The translations under genes were made by a program, and so were the position numbers. Below the pieces are notes generated by a model. That model saw nothing but the letters and a program-made list of their open reading frames with translations. It was not told where the DNA came from and made no database searches. Positions 26,695 through 33,984 of a stretch of 33,984 nt of DNA are shown here, piece by piece; position 1 is the stretch's first letter, and every line of letters begins with the position of its first letter. This DNA is from Chitinophaga pinensis. GTDB taxonomy: Bacteria; Bacteroidota; Bacteroidia; Chitinophagales; Chitinophagaceae. The stretch spans positions 1 through 33,984 of the forward strand of contig CALPWM020000004.1 in the NCBI GenBank assembly GCA_943327275.2. The letters run 5' to 3'.

Positions 26695-27870
26695 TTAGAG
26701 CATCCCACTCAGCATCGACATCATGTCTTGTAATGGTATGGCCATGATCTGGCTTCCCATTGAAAACTGATCAGCCCCGGCATATACAACGAATTTTTTT
26801 TTCGCTTTGATATCATCAACGCCAATATGAAATCCTTTGGATACTGTTGGATTGGAACTCCTTTTGATCTCGATCGCCCACAGCTGCTGGTGGGTAATTT
26901 CTATCACAAGGTCTATTTCTGCGCCTTGTGCAGTCCTGTAAAAATAAAAGTTGAAATGAGAAGGTGATACTGCCATAAGGTTTTCAATCACAAATCCTTC
27001 CCAACTGCCTCCCACTAAGGGATGGCCCAATAAGGAATTGATCTCACCGATGTTCAACAAGGCATGGGCTATACCACTGTCCCTAACATAGACCTTGGGC
27101 ATTTTCACCAGCCTCTTTCCTGCATTGAAGGCATAAGGCTTCAAGCGTCGGACCAGCAATAGATCAACCATCAGGTCGAGATAACGGTTTGCCGTTGTCA
27201 CAGACACATCGATTCCCCTTGCCAAGGCAGACATGTTGATGATTGAACCTTGCTGATGCGCCAACATGGTCCAAAACCGGCCCAATGTTTCTGCAGGAAT
27301 GCGCGGGCCGATTTGCTGGATCTCCCTTTCAAGATAAGTGCGTATAAAATTTGTCCTCCAGACCAAACTCTGTCTTTCATTTTTTGCAAGCAGGCTGTCA
27401 GGAAATCCTCCGCGCAACCAAAGATCGTTCAGCCCTGTTGAACCGCTTGGATTCAATTCCAATAGATTGAGAGGGTGCAACTCAAGGTAAGCAATCCTTC
27501 CAGCCAGCGATTCACCAGATTGCCTCAACAAATCCATTGAAGCGGATCCGAGGAAAAGGAAGAGACCATTTCTTCTGCCCTGCCTACGTTGTTCATCAAT
27601 GATTCCCCGAATGGTTGAAAAGATTTCGGGTACCCGCTGGATTTCATCCAAAATCAGCAATTTATCCTGGTTTTCATGGTAAAAGGCGGGAAAATCGACC
27701 ATTTTTGCCTTATCCAGGCTATTTTCCAAATCCAAATACAATACCTTTTCTTTTGGCATAAAGCTTAGAGCAAGGGTAGTTTTGCCCACCTGGCGGGGGC
27801 CCAACAATGCTACAGCGGCATTATTGGAAAGTGCTTCCTGTAAAATAGGTTCTAGTCGTCTATCAATCAT
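26695..27870 (-). CDS. AAA+ ATPase with DUF4143 domain (second copy)
   Basis: The same family as the ATPase at 20541-21911 but a different lineage: 391 residues and low visible identity. Walker A is GPRQVGKTTL (residues 24-33), Walker B is LLILDEIQRVPEIF. A sensor-like LFLFLGSASMDLLRQSGESL follows. The DUF4143 domain has VYVRDSGIAHALLNIGEINS and GSWEGFVIENLMA, ending in the PD-(D/E)XK-like GAEIDLVIEITHQQLWAIEI then KRSSNP. It is divergent from sbcD. A perfect 13-bp inverted repeat touches its start codon. The function is unsettled in this family, so I do not assign one. Confidence 0.9.
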   Translation of the reverse strand: MIDRRLEPILQEALSNNAAVALLGPRQVGKTTLALSFMPKEKVLYLDLENSLDKAKMVDFPAFYHENQDKLLILDEIQRVPEIFSTIRGIIDEQRRQGRRNGLFLFLGSASMDLLRQSGESLAGRIAYLELHPLNLLELNPSGSTGLNDLWLRGGFPDSLLAKNERQSLVWRTNFIRTYLEREIQQIGPRIPAETLGRFWTMLAHQQGSIINMSALARGIDVSVTTANRYLDLMVDLLLVRRLKPYAFNAGKRLVKMPKVYVRDSGIAHALLNIGEINSLLGHPLVGGSWEGFVIENLMAVSPSHFNFYFYRTAQGAEIDLVIEITHQQLWAIEIKRSSNPTVSKGFHIGVDDIKAKKKFVVYAGADQFSMGSQIMAIPLQDMMSMLSGML

Positions 27871-27907
27871 CCATGTAAATTTACCACAATTTGTTAAATT
27901 TACATGG
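27871..27907. promoter_or_regulatory. Perfect 13-bp inverted repeat abutting the second DUF4143 ATPase start
   Basis: CCATGTAAATTTA (27871-27883) and TAAATTTACATGG (27895-27907) are perfect arms with an 11-base spacer; the inner edge is the base next to the ATG at 27870. On the minus strand TAAATTTA, one mismatch from a -7 box, lies 5 bases before the ATG, so transcription might begin at or near the start codon. It is a likely operator or self-regulation site. Confidence 0.6.
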
Positions 27908-27972
27908 TTAATCTGAAAAAGATTCTGCCCAAATCTTCCTGAAATACAAGTTCAATACTTCAAATTTTTATT

Positions 27973-27989
27973 GTGAAACAAAATTTCAC
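27973..27989. promoter_or_regulatory. Small dyad upstream of sbcD
   Basis: GTGAAA (27973-27978), five bases, TTTCAC (27984-27989), 38 bases before the sbcD start. No exact TTTG/TAnnTTTG pair could be found in this gap. It could be a regulator site; support is weak. Confidence 0.25.
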
Positions 27990-28027
27990 CCATTTGAATG
28001 ATATTGCAGCAATACAAGTAGAAACCG

Positions 28028-29242
28028 ATGAAAATACTGATTACTGCAGACTGGCACCTTGGGAAGAAACTGCACATGGAGGACTTTGGCCAGGACATGG
28101 CCCTGTTCCTGGACTGGCTGCTCAGGTACATCGGGGAAAATGAAATTGATCACCTGTTGGTGGCCGGGGACATCTTTGACCAGAGCAATCCTTCCAACGA
28201 GGCCACCAAGCAATACTATGATTTTCTTGTGCAGCTGCCTGCCAAGGGTTGTAGGGCGATTGTCACCTCCGGCAACCACGATTCCCCCTCATACCTTGAT
28301 ACGCCTTCATCCCTTTTGCATTCGCTTGGAACAACCGTGGTGGGCCGGTTTCCCGGAATGGATCAGGTTGAAAAAATATTGATCCCTATTGCCAACCGGT
28401 CAGGCAAGACCGAAGCCATTGTTGCCGCCATCCCATTTCTCCAGGACCGTTTCATCCGCCAGGTGGGCGAGAGCGAGGGCATCAAGGAAATCGACATCAA
28501 AATCCGGGAGGGCATGCGCAAGGTTTTCAAGGGCATCGGCGATGAAATGAAAAAACGATTCCCCGACCAATTGCATATCGGCATGGCGCACCTCCACGCC
28601 CAAGGCACAAAAGCCAGCGAAGCGGAAAGAGAAATCCAAATAGGCAATGAATTGGGCATTCCCTCAGATGCACTGGACCAGTTTGATTACCTGGGATTGG
28701 GGCATATCCATACCGGACAGCCTGTGCTCGAAGGGAAGATCCATTATGCCAGCAGCCCCATTTCACTGGGTTTTTCCGAAAACGTTTACAAGCACAAGAT
28801 CATCCAATTGGATATTGAAGGGAACAGTTTCAAACAGAGTTTCATCCCCGTTCCAAGATTCAGGTCGCTTTACCAGGTCAAAGGAACCATGCAGGAAGTG
28901 GAGGAAAAAATGGCCTTGCTAAAATGTAAATACGATCTGACGGCCCTGCTAGACCTTTCCATCGATGAACCAATTTTTGATCCAAAGCTCATGCCAAGGA
29001 TTGAAGCATTGAAAAATGAAATGGCTGGTCGGAACCTTAAAGTCGTCAGCCAGCGGGTGATTTTTCGTGACAAATCCAGCAGCAGAAAACTCGGAACCCT
29101 GGCGCATGACAGGGTAAATGACCTTCAACCCGCCGCCGTTTTTGAAAAGATCATTGAAGGGCGGGAAGAGAATGAAGAAAAAACCGCACTCAAAGACCTT
29201 TTCAACACCATTCTTGCTGACGCAACCCAACAACAACCATGA
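28028..29242 (+). CDS. sbcD: SbcD, nuclease subunit of SbcCD
   Basis: The Mre11-type manganese nuclease subunit that with SbcC cuts hairpins and protein-blocked DNA ends. The phosphoesterase motifs are all present: ADWHLGKKLH (Asp8, His10), AGDIFDQSNP (Asp48), SGNHDSPSYL (Asn83, His84, Asp85), GMAHLHAQGT and GLGHIHTGQP. The 404-residue length is normal. The last four bases (ATGA) overlap the start of sbcC, so the pair is translationally coupled. It is divergent from the second DUF4143 ATPase. Confidence 0.97.
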   Translation: MKILITADWHLGKKLHMEDFGQDMALFLDWLLRYIGENEIDHLLVAGDIFDQSNPSNEATKQYYDFLVQLPAKGCRAIVTSGNHDSPSYLDTPSSLLHSLGTTVVGRFPGMDQVEKILIPIANRSGKTEAIVAAIPFLQDRFIRQVGESEGIKEIDIKIREGMRKVFKGIGDEMKKRFPDQLHIGMAHLHAQGTKASEAEREIQIGNELGIPSDALDQFDYLGLGHIHTGQPVLEGKIHYASSPISLGFSENVYKHKIIQLDIEGNSFKQSFIPVPRFRSLYQVKGTMQEVEEKMALLKCKYDLTALLDLSIDEPIFDPKLMPRIEALKNEMAGRNLKVVSQRVIFRDKSSSRKLGTLAHDRVNDLQPAAVFEKIIEGREENEEKTALKDLFNTILADATQQQP

Positions 29243-32200
29243 AAATACTCAAGCTGAATTTCAGCAATATCAACTCTCTGAAGGGAGAATTCAGTATCGA
29301 TTTTGAAAGCCCCGAACTGGCCAGTGCGGGACTCTTTGCCATTACAGGGCCAACTGGCGCTGGCAAGAGTTCCATCCTCGATGCCATCACGTTGGCATTG
29401 TATGGTTATACGGCAAGGTTCCAGGAGATCACGAAAACAACCATTGAAGATGAAAAGGGAATCATCACGAAGGGCACAACTGAATCTTATGCAACCATCA
29501 CTTTTCAGGTCAATGGCGAAACCTATCGCTCACAGTGGTCGGCGGGCTTGACCCGTTCCGGAAAGCTGAGTAAAATCCTGTTGAAAGTCAGCAAGCAGGA
29601 GGATGGTGAATTCAAAGCGATCACCGATAAACTGAAAGATTCAAGGGCCGAGATCATCAAGATCATTGGCCTTTCACAGGAGCAGTTCACACAGGCCATC
29701 GTCCTGAGCCAGGGCAAGTTTGATGAATTCCTCAAGGCCCAGAAAGCCGACCGATACAAGCTCCTGGAAATCATCACAGGAACCGTACTCTTCCGGGAAA
29801 TTGGAAAAATGGCTTTTGAGCGACACCGTGAAGTCAAGGAAAGGATCAGGCAGTTGACCGACACCATGGGGGCGATTGAGGTATTTTCTGAAGCAGAGAT
29901 TGCTGAAATTGAAATAAAAAAACAGGCCCTGTTGACTGAGCATCAAGATGGAGAGAAATTATTGGCAGTACTCAGCAACAAAATCAAAACAAAGCAAGAC
30001 ATTGCTTCATTGCATAATACGCTTACACTGCTGGAAGAAGAAAAAGAGAAAATTGCAAAAGAGGAAACAGCACTTGCAGGGGCCATGGAACGCCTTCGTG
30101 ATTTTGAAAAAACTGCCCCATTGATGAAGCAATGGAATGAACTTCAATCCATGCAAAAGGATTTGTCGGATGAACAAAAGGCAATTGAAGAGGCGTCTTC
30201 ATCGCTAAAGATTTTGATGGATGAAAGGGCTGGGGTGATCAACTCCTTTTCAAACGCCAGTGGAAAAACAACAGATGAGCATGGGTTTGTTGCTGCATTG
30301 GATGCTTTTTTCAACTTGTTGGATGGCATGGATAAAAACATCGCCACGCTGGAAACGGAAGTCAGCACAATAAGATTGTCCTTGGCCAATTTCATCAATA
30401 CCCTTCCTGACAAAACAAGAACAATTCTAAAACCGATCAGCGCTGATACTGCCCAGTTGAAAAAATACGTATTGGGGCAACAAGAGGTCCTACGTAAAAA
30501 TGTATTGTCGGATGCTTTCAGTCAAGGCAATTTGCAGGATTCCATCACAGCGCAGCAAAGCAGGATCACTGAACTCAGCAACTGTCTGACCATTGCTGTA
30601 CTTGTGCAAAAAAATGAAGACGACAAAAAAAAGAATAATGAAGAAGTCGTCGACCTGACAAATCAAATCAATGGATTTCATACATCGGTCCGGGCATTGG
30701 ATTCAACCATTGATGAAGAAAACGCTGCGCTGGAGGTTTTGCTAAAAGCGGTTGAGGCTAACAATGCCATCATGTCCATGGACATCCACCGGCAAGCGTT
30801 GATCGATGGAAACCCTTGCCCCTGCTGCGGTTCAACCTCCCACCCTTATGCCATCAACCTTCCAAAGCTGAACAATGCGTTGCAAGAAGACTATAACAAA
30901 AGGAAAGAAGCCAATGAGCGGAACATCAATGTAAGAAGAGAAACAGAAACAGCAATCGCGCTGTTGGAGAGGGATAAGCTCAACAAAGAAAAAAATATTG
31001 AAGGCATCAACAGCGAGTTGGCAACAAGTAAAGATGATCTGAAGCATCGTTTGCAGGCATGTGCATTGCCTGAAACCACAGACCAGGAAATGATCAAACA
31101 ATCCATAACCCAGTCTGAAGAAAATATCCGGGTGATCAGGCTGCACCAGGAGTGGGAGATTGTTGAGGACAGCCTGATCCAATTCATCAAAGACATGGAA
31201 GTTTTTCAGCAAAAGCAATCGGGCTTGAACAACCTGAAAAAAGAAAGGTCTGAAATATTTAAAGAAGATTCCATCAGCGTTTTCAGGGATCATCTGAAGC
31301 AGCGTTGGACAAGAATCGAAACGTCAATTTTGACGCAACAAGAAAACATTCAAAAGGCTTCCTCGTCAATAGAAACCCTTCAGGCATCAATAAAAAAAGA
31401 GGACATTTCCTTTGAAGCATCAATGCTGAAAAATGGGTTTGCAAACAGGAATGATTTCATGAAGGCCCTGGCAGATGCAGACACCATTCAATCAACAAAA
31501 CAGCTGATTGATGATTTCAAAAAAAGGAAAGATCAACATGCCGGACAACTGATCCAAGCCAACAAAGACCTGCTGTCCAAACAGTCCATGGATGACGTTT
31601 CGTCTACCCTTGAAGCCCTTTTGTCGACAGAAAAAGAACAGAAGGGTTTACAAGACAAGAACCTGCTTGAGCAGGGGAAGATCATTGAATCGCTTTTAAA
31701 GGATACTGAAAACAAGCAACAGCACCAGGGCATTTTGAATCAACTGGCGCTGATGGAGAAGGAAGAAAATATTTACAATATCCTCAACAACTATATTGGT
31801 GATGCCAACGGCAACAAGTTCAACAACATTGTACAACGCATCACCATGCGCCATCTATTTAGCCTTGCAAACATTCGGCTTGAAACATTGATGGAAAGAT
31901 ACCAATTGGAGTTGGGATCAGAGGATGATGAAGACAGCATCTGGGTAGTGGATACGCACATGGGAGATGAATGGAGAACGATTGACAGTGTGTCTGGTGG
32001 TGAGCGTTTTGTGATTTCACTGGCCCTAGCCTTGGCATTGAGCGATATGGCTTCCCAAAATGTAAGGATTGATTCCATGTTCATCGATGAAGGCTTCGGC
32101 ACGCTCTCTCCCGATGACCTTTACAATGCCATTGCTATGCTTGAGCGCATGCAAGTGGAAGGCGACAAACTGGTGGGCATCATCAGCCATGTTGAAAGCC

Positions 32201-32313
32201 TGAAAGAAAGGATCGGCACTCAGATCCTGGTGGAGAAATTACAAAATGGCGAAAGCATGCTCTACTTGAAATGCAATGAAGAGAAGAGGGGTTTGAAAAT
32301 CAATTTAAACTAA
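29239..32313 (+). CDS. sbcC: SbcC, SMC-like ATPase subunit of SbcCD
   Basis: The Rad50-type ATPase that bridges DNA ends and controls SbcD. Walker A is TGPTGAGKSS (about 36-45); long coiled coils flank a CPCC zinc hook (Cys527, Cys530) inside GNPCPCCGSTSHPY; the ABC signature is VSGGERFVIS and Walker B is SMFIDEGFGTLSPDD. The coiled coil is rich in Lys, Glu and Ile. At 1024 residues it is a normal full-length SbcC. It overlaps sbcD by 4 bases and is followed 17 bases later by the DUF6150 gene. Confidence 0.97.
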   Translation: MKILKLNFSNINSLKGEFSIDFESPELASAGLFAITGPTGAGKSSILDAITLALYGYTARFQEITKTTIEDEKGIITKGTTESYATITFQVNGETYRSQWSAGLTRSGKLSKILLKVSKQEDGEFKAITDKLKDSRAEIIKIIGLSQEQFTQAIVLSQGKFDEFLKAQKADRYKLLEIITGTVLFREIGKMAFERHREVKERIRQLTDTMGAIEVFSEAEIAEIEIKKQALLTEHQDGEKLLAVLSNKIKTKQDIASLHNTLTLLEEEKEKIAKEETALAGAMERLRDFEKTAPLMKQWNELQSMQKDLSDEQKAIEEASSSLKILMDERAGVINSFSNASGKTTDEHGFVAALDAFFNLLDGMDKNIATLETEVSTIRLSLANFINTLPDKTRTILKPISADTAQLKKYVLGQQEVLRKNVLSDAFSQGNLQDSITAQQSRITELSNCLTIAVLVQKNEDDKKKNNEEVVDLTNQINGFHTSVRALDSTIDEENAALEVLLKAVEANNAIMSMDIHRQALIDGNPCPCCGSTSHPYAINLPKLNNALQEDYNKRKEANERNINVRRETETAIALLERDKLNKEKNIEGINSELATSKDDLKHRLQACALPETTDQEMIKQSITQSEENIRVIRLHQEWEIVEDSLIQFIKDMEVFQQKQSGLNNLKKERSEIFKEDSISVFRDHLKQRWTRIETSILTQQENIQKASSSIETLQASIKKEDISFEASMLKNGFANRNDFMKALADADTIQSTKQLIDDFKKRKDQHAGQLIQANKDLLSKQSMDDVSSTLEALLSTEKEQKGLQDKNLLEQGKIIESLLKDTENKQQHQGILNQLALMEKEENIYNILNNYIGDANGNKFNNIVQRITMRHLFSLANIRLETLMERYQLELGSEDDEDSIWVVDTHMGDEWRTIDSVSGGERFVISLALALALSDMASQNVRIDSMFIDEGFGTLSPDDLYNAIAMLERMQVEGDKLVGIISHVESLKERIGTQILVEKLQNGESMLYLKCNEEKRGLKINLN

Positions 32314-32330
32314 GATTGTATATTTATTTC

Positions 32331-32663
32331 ATGAAAACACTATTCTTCCTTATATCCCTTTTTGCCATGCAGCAAACCATGGCCCAAAAAATCTTTACAG
32401 TGGATTATGAAAGCCAGGCAGATGTAAAGGTGTTTGTGGTGAAATACGAAAGCCAGACAGACCTGAAAGTGTTCAAAGTAAAATATGAAACGCAGGCAGG
32501 CGATAATGATGGTAAATGGTTTTTTACTCAGTACCAAAGTCAGGCCAAAAAGAAGATATATTTTGTCAAATATGAAAGCCAGGCAGATGTAAAAATATTT
32601 TTTGTTGACTATGAGTCACAGGCCGGCTGGAAGAACAATCAAAAAAAGCATTTCTTTTATTGA
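32331..32663 (+). CDS. Small exported repeat protein (DUF6150-like)
   Basis: A secreted 110-residue protein; I set the start at MKTLFFLISLFAMQQTMAQ, a clean signal peptide, 5 codons inside the longer frame. After it come six copies of a Y-[EQ]-[ST]-Q-[AT] motif, about every 13 residues (DYESQADVKVFVV, KYESQTDLKVFKV, KYETQAGDNDGKWFFT, QYQSQAKKKIYFV, KYESQADVKIFFV, DYESQAGWKN). The alternating residues suggest a short beta-strand per unit. The resemblance to DUF6150 is from memory. It lies 17 bases after sbcC on the same strand and may be co-transcribed, although an exported protein has no obvious link to DNA end processing. Function unknown. Confidence 0.7.
   Translation: MKTLFFLISLFAMQQTMAQKIFTVDYESQADVKVFVVKYESQTDLKVFKVKYETQAGDNDGKWFFTQYQSQAKKKIYFVKYESQADVKIFFVDYESQAGWKNNQKKHFFY
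32403..32630 (+). repeat. In-frame 39-base repeats inside the DUF6150-like gene
   Basis: The DNA behind the six protein units is itself repeated, for example GAAAGCCAGGCAGATGTAAA near 32409 and again near 32573. This points to recent duplication of a 39-base unit; the third unit carries an insertion of 9 bases. Confidence 0.65.
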
Positions 32664-32709
32664 TAATCTTGGCCAATCTGTTAACTGCGCCAGTCCAGGG
32701 AAATAGCTG

Positions 32710-33795
32710 TTATTTTCCGCCTTCGATGATGGCTTTGTAGGCCGGTTTCCGCAAATAGTTTGCATCAAAAGGCAAGGGGTAATCGGGTGCGCCCTGCCAG
32801 GACGATACCCAGGAATCAGCATCCCCGACATTCCAGGTGGTGATGCCAAATTGCTGGGCTTTTGGAATGGCAGTGTTATACGCCTTAACAACAAATCTGA
32901 ACCTATCTGCCTGTTGAACGGCAAGCGCATCAGTAAAAACAAGCCCTTGCACCTTGTTGATATTTACACGCACATCCAATTCTGAAATATGCACTTTAAG
33001 ACCGGTGCCTGCAGCAAAGGCCATGGCGGCATTGATGTTGGCATCGGACTGGGTATGGGTCATGTGAAACTGCATGCCAACACCATGGATGGGGACGCCC
33101 CTTGTCTTGAAGGAATTGACAAGGTTTGCTATGGCAGTTCGTTTTGCACTGCTGTATTCATGACCATAATCATTATAGAACAAGATTGCGTCTGGGTCTG
33201 CTTCATGCGCGTACTGGAAGCACCTTGCGATATAATCCGGTCCAAGATTTTTGACCCAAACATTGGGCCTGATGGTCCCGTCATCGTTGAAATATTCATT
33301 GACCACATCCCATGAAGCAACCTTTCCTTTGAAATGCGCAACGACGGTTTGGATATGCGTCTTCAACATGTTCTCCCAGGCGATGGAATCACCTGAAAAA
33401 TTGGTCACCCAAGCCGGTAAATATTGATACCAGTTTAAGGTATGGCCATGAAGTCGCTTGCCGTTTTTCTGTGCGAAATCAACCAGATAATCCGCATCCG
33501 CCCAATTGAATGTGTTTTCTGCGGGATGTAGGGCACGAAATTTCATCGCATTTTCTGCAGTAATGCTGTTGAATTCTTTGGAAACCACCTCACTGTACTT
33601 TGCATTGTTTTTCATCCTCCCAATGCCAACAGAAGCCCCCATCGGAAAAGGCATATATTGGTAAAGATTGGTATCTGCAACAGAAAATTGAGGAGAAGGG
33701 AATGAAATTGTTCCGGCTGATGCAGACACCACTTGCGGGACAGCTGTCCAGAAAAAGCAAAACATCAGCAGAAAATTTAGCAACTGTTTTTTCAT
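32710..33795 (-). CDS. GH10 endo-1,4-beta-xylanase, secreted
   Basis: Glycoside hydrolase family 10 enzyme that cuts xylan backbones. The signal peptide runs through about residue 27 (MKKQLLNFLLMFCFFWTAVP). The catalytic acid/base is Glu167 in WDVVNEYFND and the nucleophile Glu272 in VHISELDVRV; GRLHGHTLNWYQ-type and VGMQFHMTH motifs line the active site, and SITAENAMKFRAL is typical of the family. The C-terminus has TTWNVGDADSWVSS. At 361 residues it is a single catalytic domain without a binding module. It lies on the opposite strand from the sbc genes with a gap of 46 bases. A minus-strand TATATTTA is present upstream; no sus genes are attached. Confidence 0.96.
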   Translation of the reverse strand: MKKQLLNFLLMFCFFWTAVPQVVSASAGTISFPSPQFSVADTNLYQYMPFPMGASVGIGRMKNNAKYSEVVSKEFNSITAENAMKFRALHPAENTFNWADADYLVDFAQKNGKRLHGHTLNWYQYLPAWVTNFSGDSIAWENMLKTHIQTVVAHFKGKVASWDVVNEYFNDDGTIRPNVWVKNLGPDYIARCFQYAHEADPDAILFYNDYGHEYSSAKRTAIANLVNSFKTRGVPIHGVGMQFHMTHTQSDANINAAMAFAAGTGLKVHISELDVRVNINKVQGLVFTDALAVQQADRFRFVVKAYNTAIPKAQQFGITTWNVGDADSWVSSWQGAPDYPLPFDANYLRKPAYKAIIEGGK

Positions 33796-33866
33796 TCGTT
33801 CAATGAATTTGGCTTTAGTAAATATAGTGAATAAGGTTTTGAGCTATTCATTTACAGTTCAAAAAT

Positions 33867-33974
33867 CCCCTCCTGGACAGGAGGGGTGGCACGAAGTAGA
33901 ATGCACCGAAGGTGCAGGCGAATGAGTGCCGGGGTGGTGGATGCAACTCATCAATGGTGAATTCCACCACCCCG
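33867..33974. repeat. Palindrome-rich extragenic repeat at the window end
   Basis: Contains three hairpins: CCCCTCCT/AGGAGGGG with a GGAC loop (33867-33886), GCACC/GGTGC (33903-33915), and CGGGGTGGTGG/CCACCACCCCG with a 23-base spacer (33930-33974), plus GGCAC/GTGCC pairing between the first and last. The whole could fold into a branched structure. This layout is typical of Bacteroidota extragenic repeats; it lies in the 189 bases upstream of the GH10 gene and may continue past the window. Confidence 0.6.
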
Positions 33975-33984
33975 CCTCGGCCGA

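Noticed and set aside
28028-32663. sbcCD with the DUF4143 ATPase and repeat protein as a new defence system
   Set aside because: SbcCD is a housekeeping nuclease, the ATPase is divergent with its own control site, and the third protein is exported, so a shared function is not supported.

Overview
The window reads as a chromosomal segment of a Bacteroidota bacterium, most likely of the Chitinophagales/Sphingobacteriales type. This is an inference from a SusC/SusD pair, Bacteroidota-type promoters (TTTG, about 19-20 bases, then TAnnTTTG), SIMPL, DUF6807, DUF6150 and SUMF1 proteins, and several Tat or lipoprotein exported sugar enzymes. No species can be named. Nothing suggests a phage or a transposase-bearing element.

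Layout. Bases 2-3710: 3' end of a GMC sugar oxidoreductase, then a PepSY transmembrane protein and an M28 peptidase on the minus strand. Bases 3791-8574: a susC-susD nutrient uptake operon closed by a clear terminator. Bases 8613-9454: a divergent control region and a SIMPL protein. Bases 9494-9750: tRNA-Leu(CAG), followed by inverted repeats and a second copy of the tRNA 3' end. Bases 9757-10464: a 235-residue protein that I read as a bacterial gasdermin, a membrane-pore death effector, with no protease gene beside it. Bases 10610-13065: katG with its terminator and a cluster of three dyads upstream. Bases 13112-15891: a DUF6807 and Gfo/Idh/MocA pair. Bases 15969-20119: an operon of three different photolyase/cryptochrome-family genes. 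Bases 20361-21911: a periodic repeat array leading into an AAA/DUF4143 ATPase. Bases 21984-26019: SUMF1 and ThuA genes divergent from a PQQ dehydrogenase with a haem c domain. Bases 26147-27870: a CAP protein and a second DUF4143 ATPase. Bases 27973-32663: sbcD-sbcC plus a small repeat protein (DUF6150). Bases 32710-33795: a secreted GH10 xylanase. The window ends in a palindrome-rich extragenic repeat.

How the genes fit together. Two themes dominate. One is polysaccharide and sugar use: GH10, SusCD, and a set of exported oxidoreductase-type genes (GMC, Gfo/Idh, ThuA, DUF6807, PQQ dehydrogenase) of the kind associated with oxidised sugar intermediates. The other is stress and DNA integrity: KatG, three photolyases, SbcCD and the gasdermin.

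The points most worth following are: (1) the orphan, cysteine-free gasdermin next to a tRNA gene with a duplicated 3' end; (2) a photolyase whose FAD domain comes first and whose alpha/beta-like domain comes last (apparent circular permutation), coupled TAA-ATG to a second photolyase with a non-canonical FAD pocket; (3) repeat or dyad arrays running up to the start codons of both DUF4143 ATPases, including a six-unit array with a period of about 33 bp.
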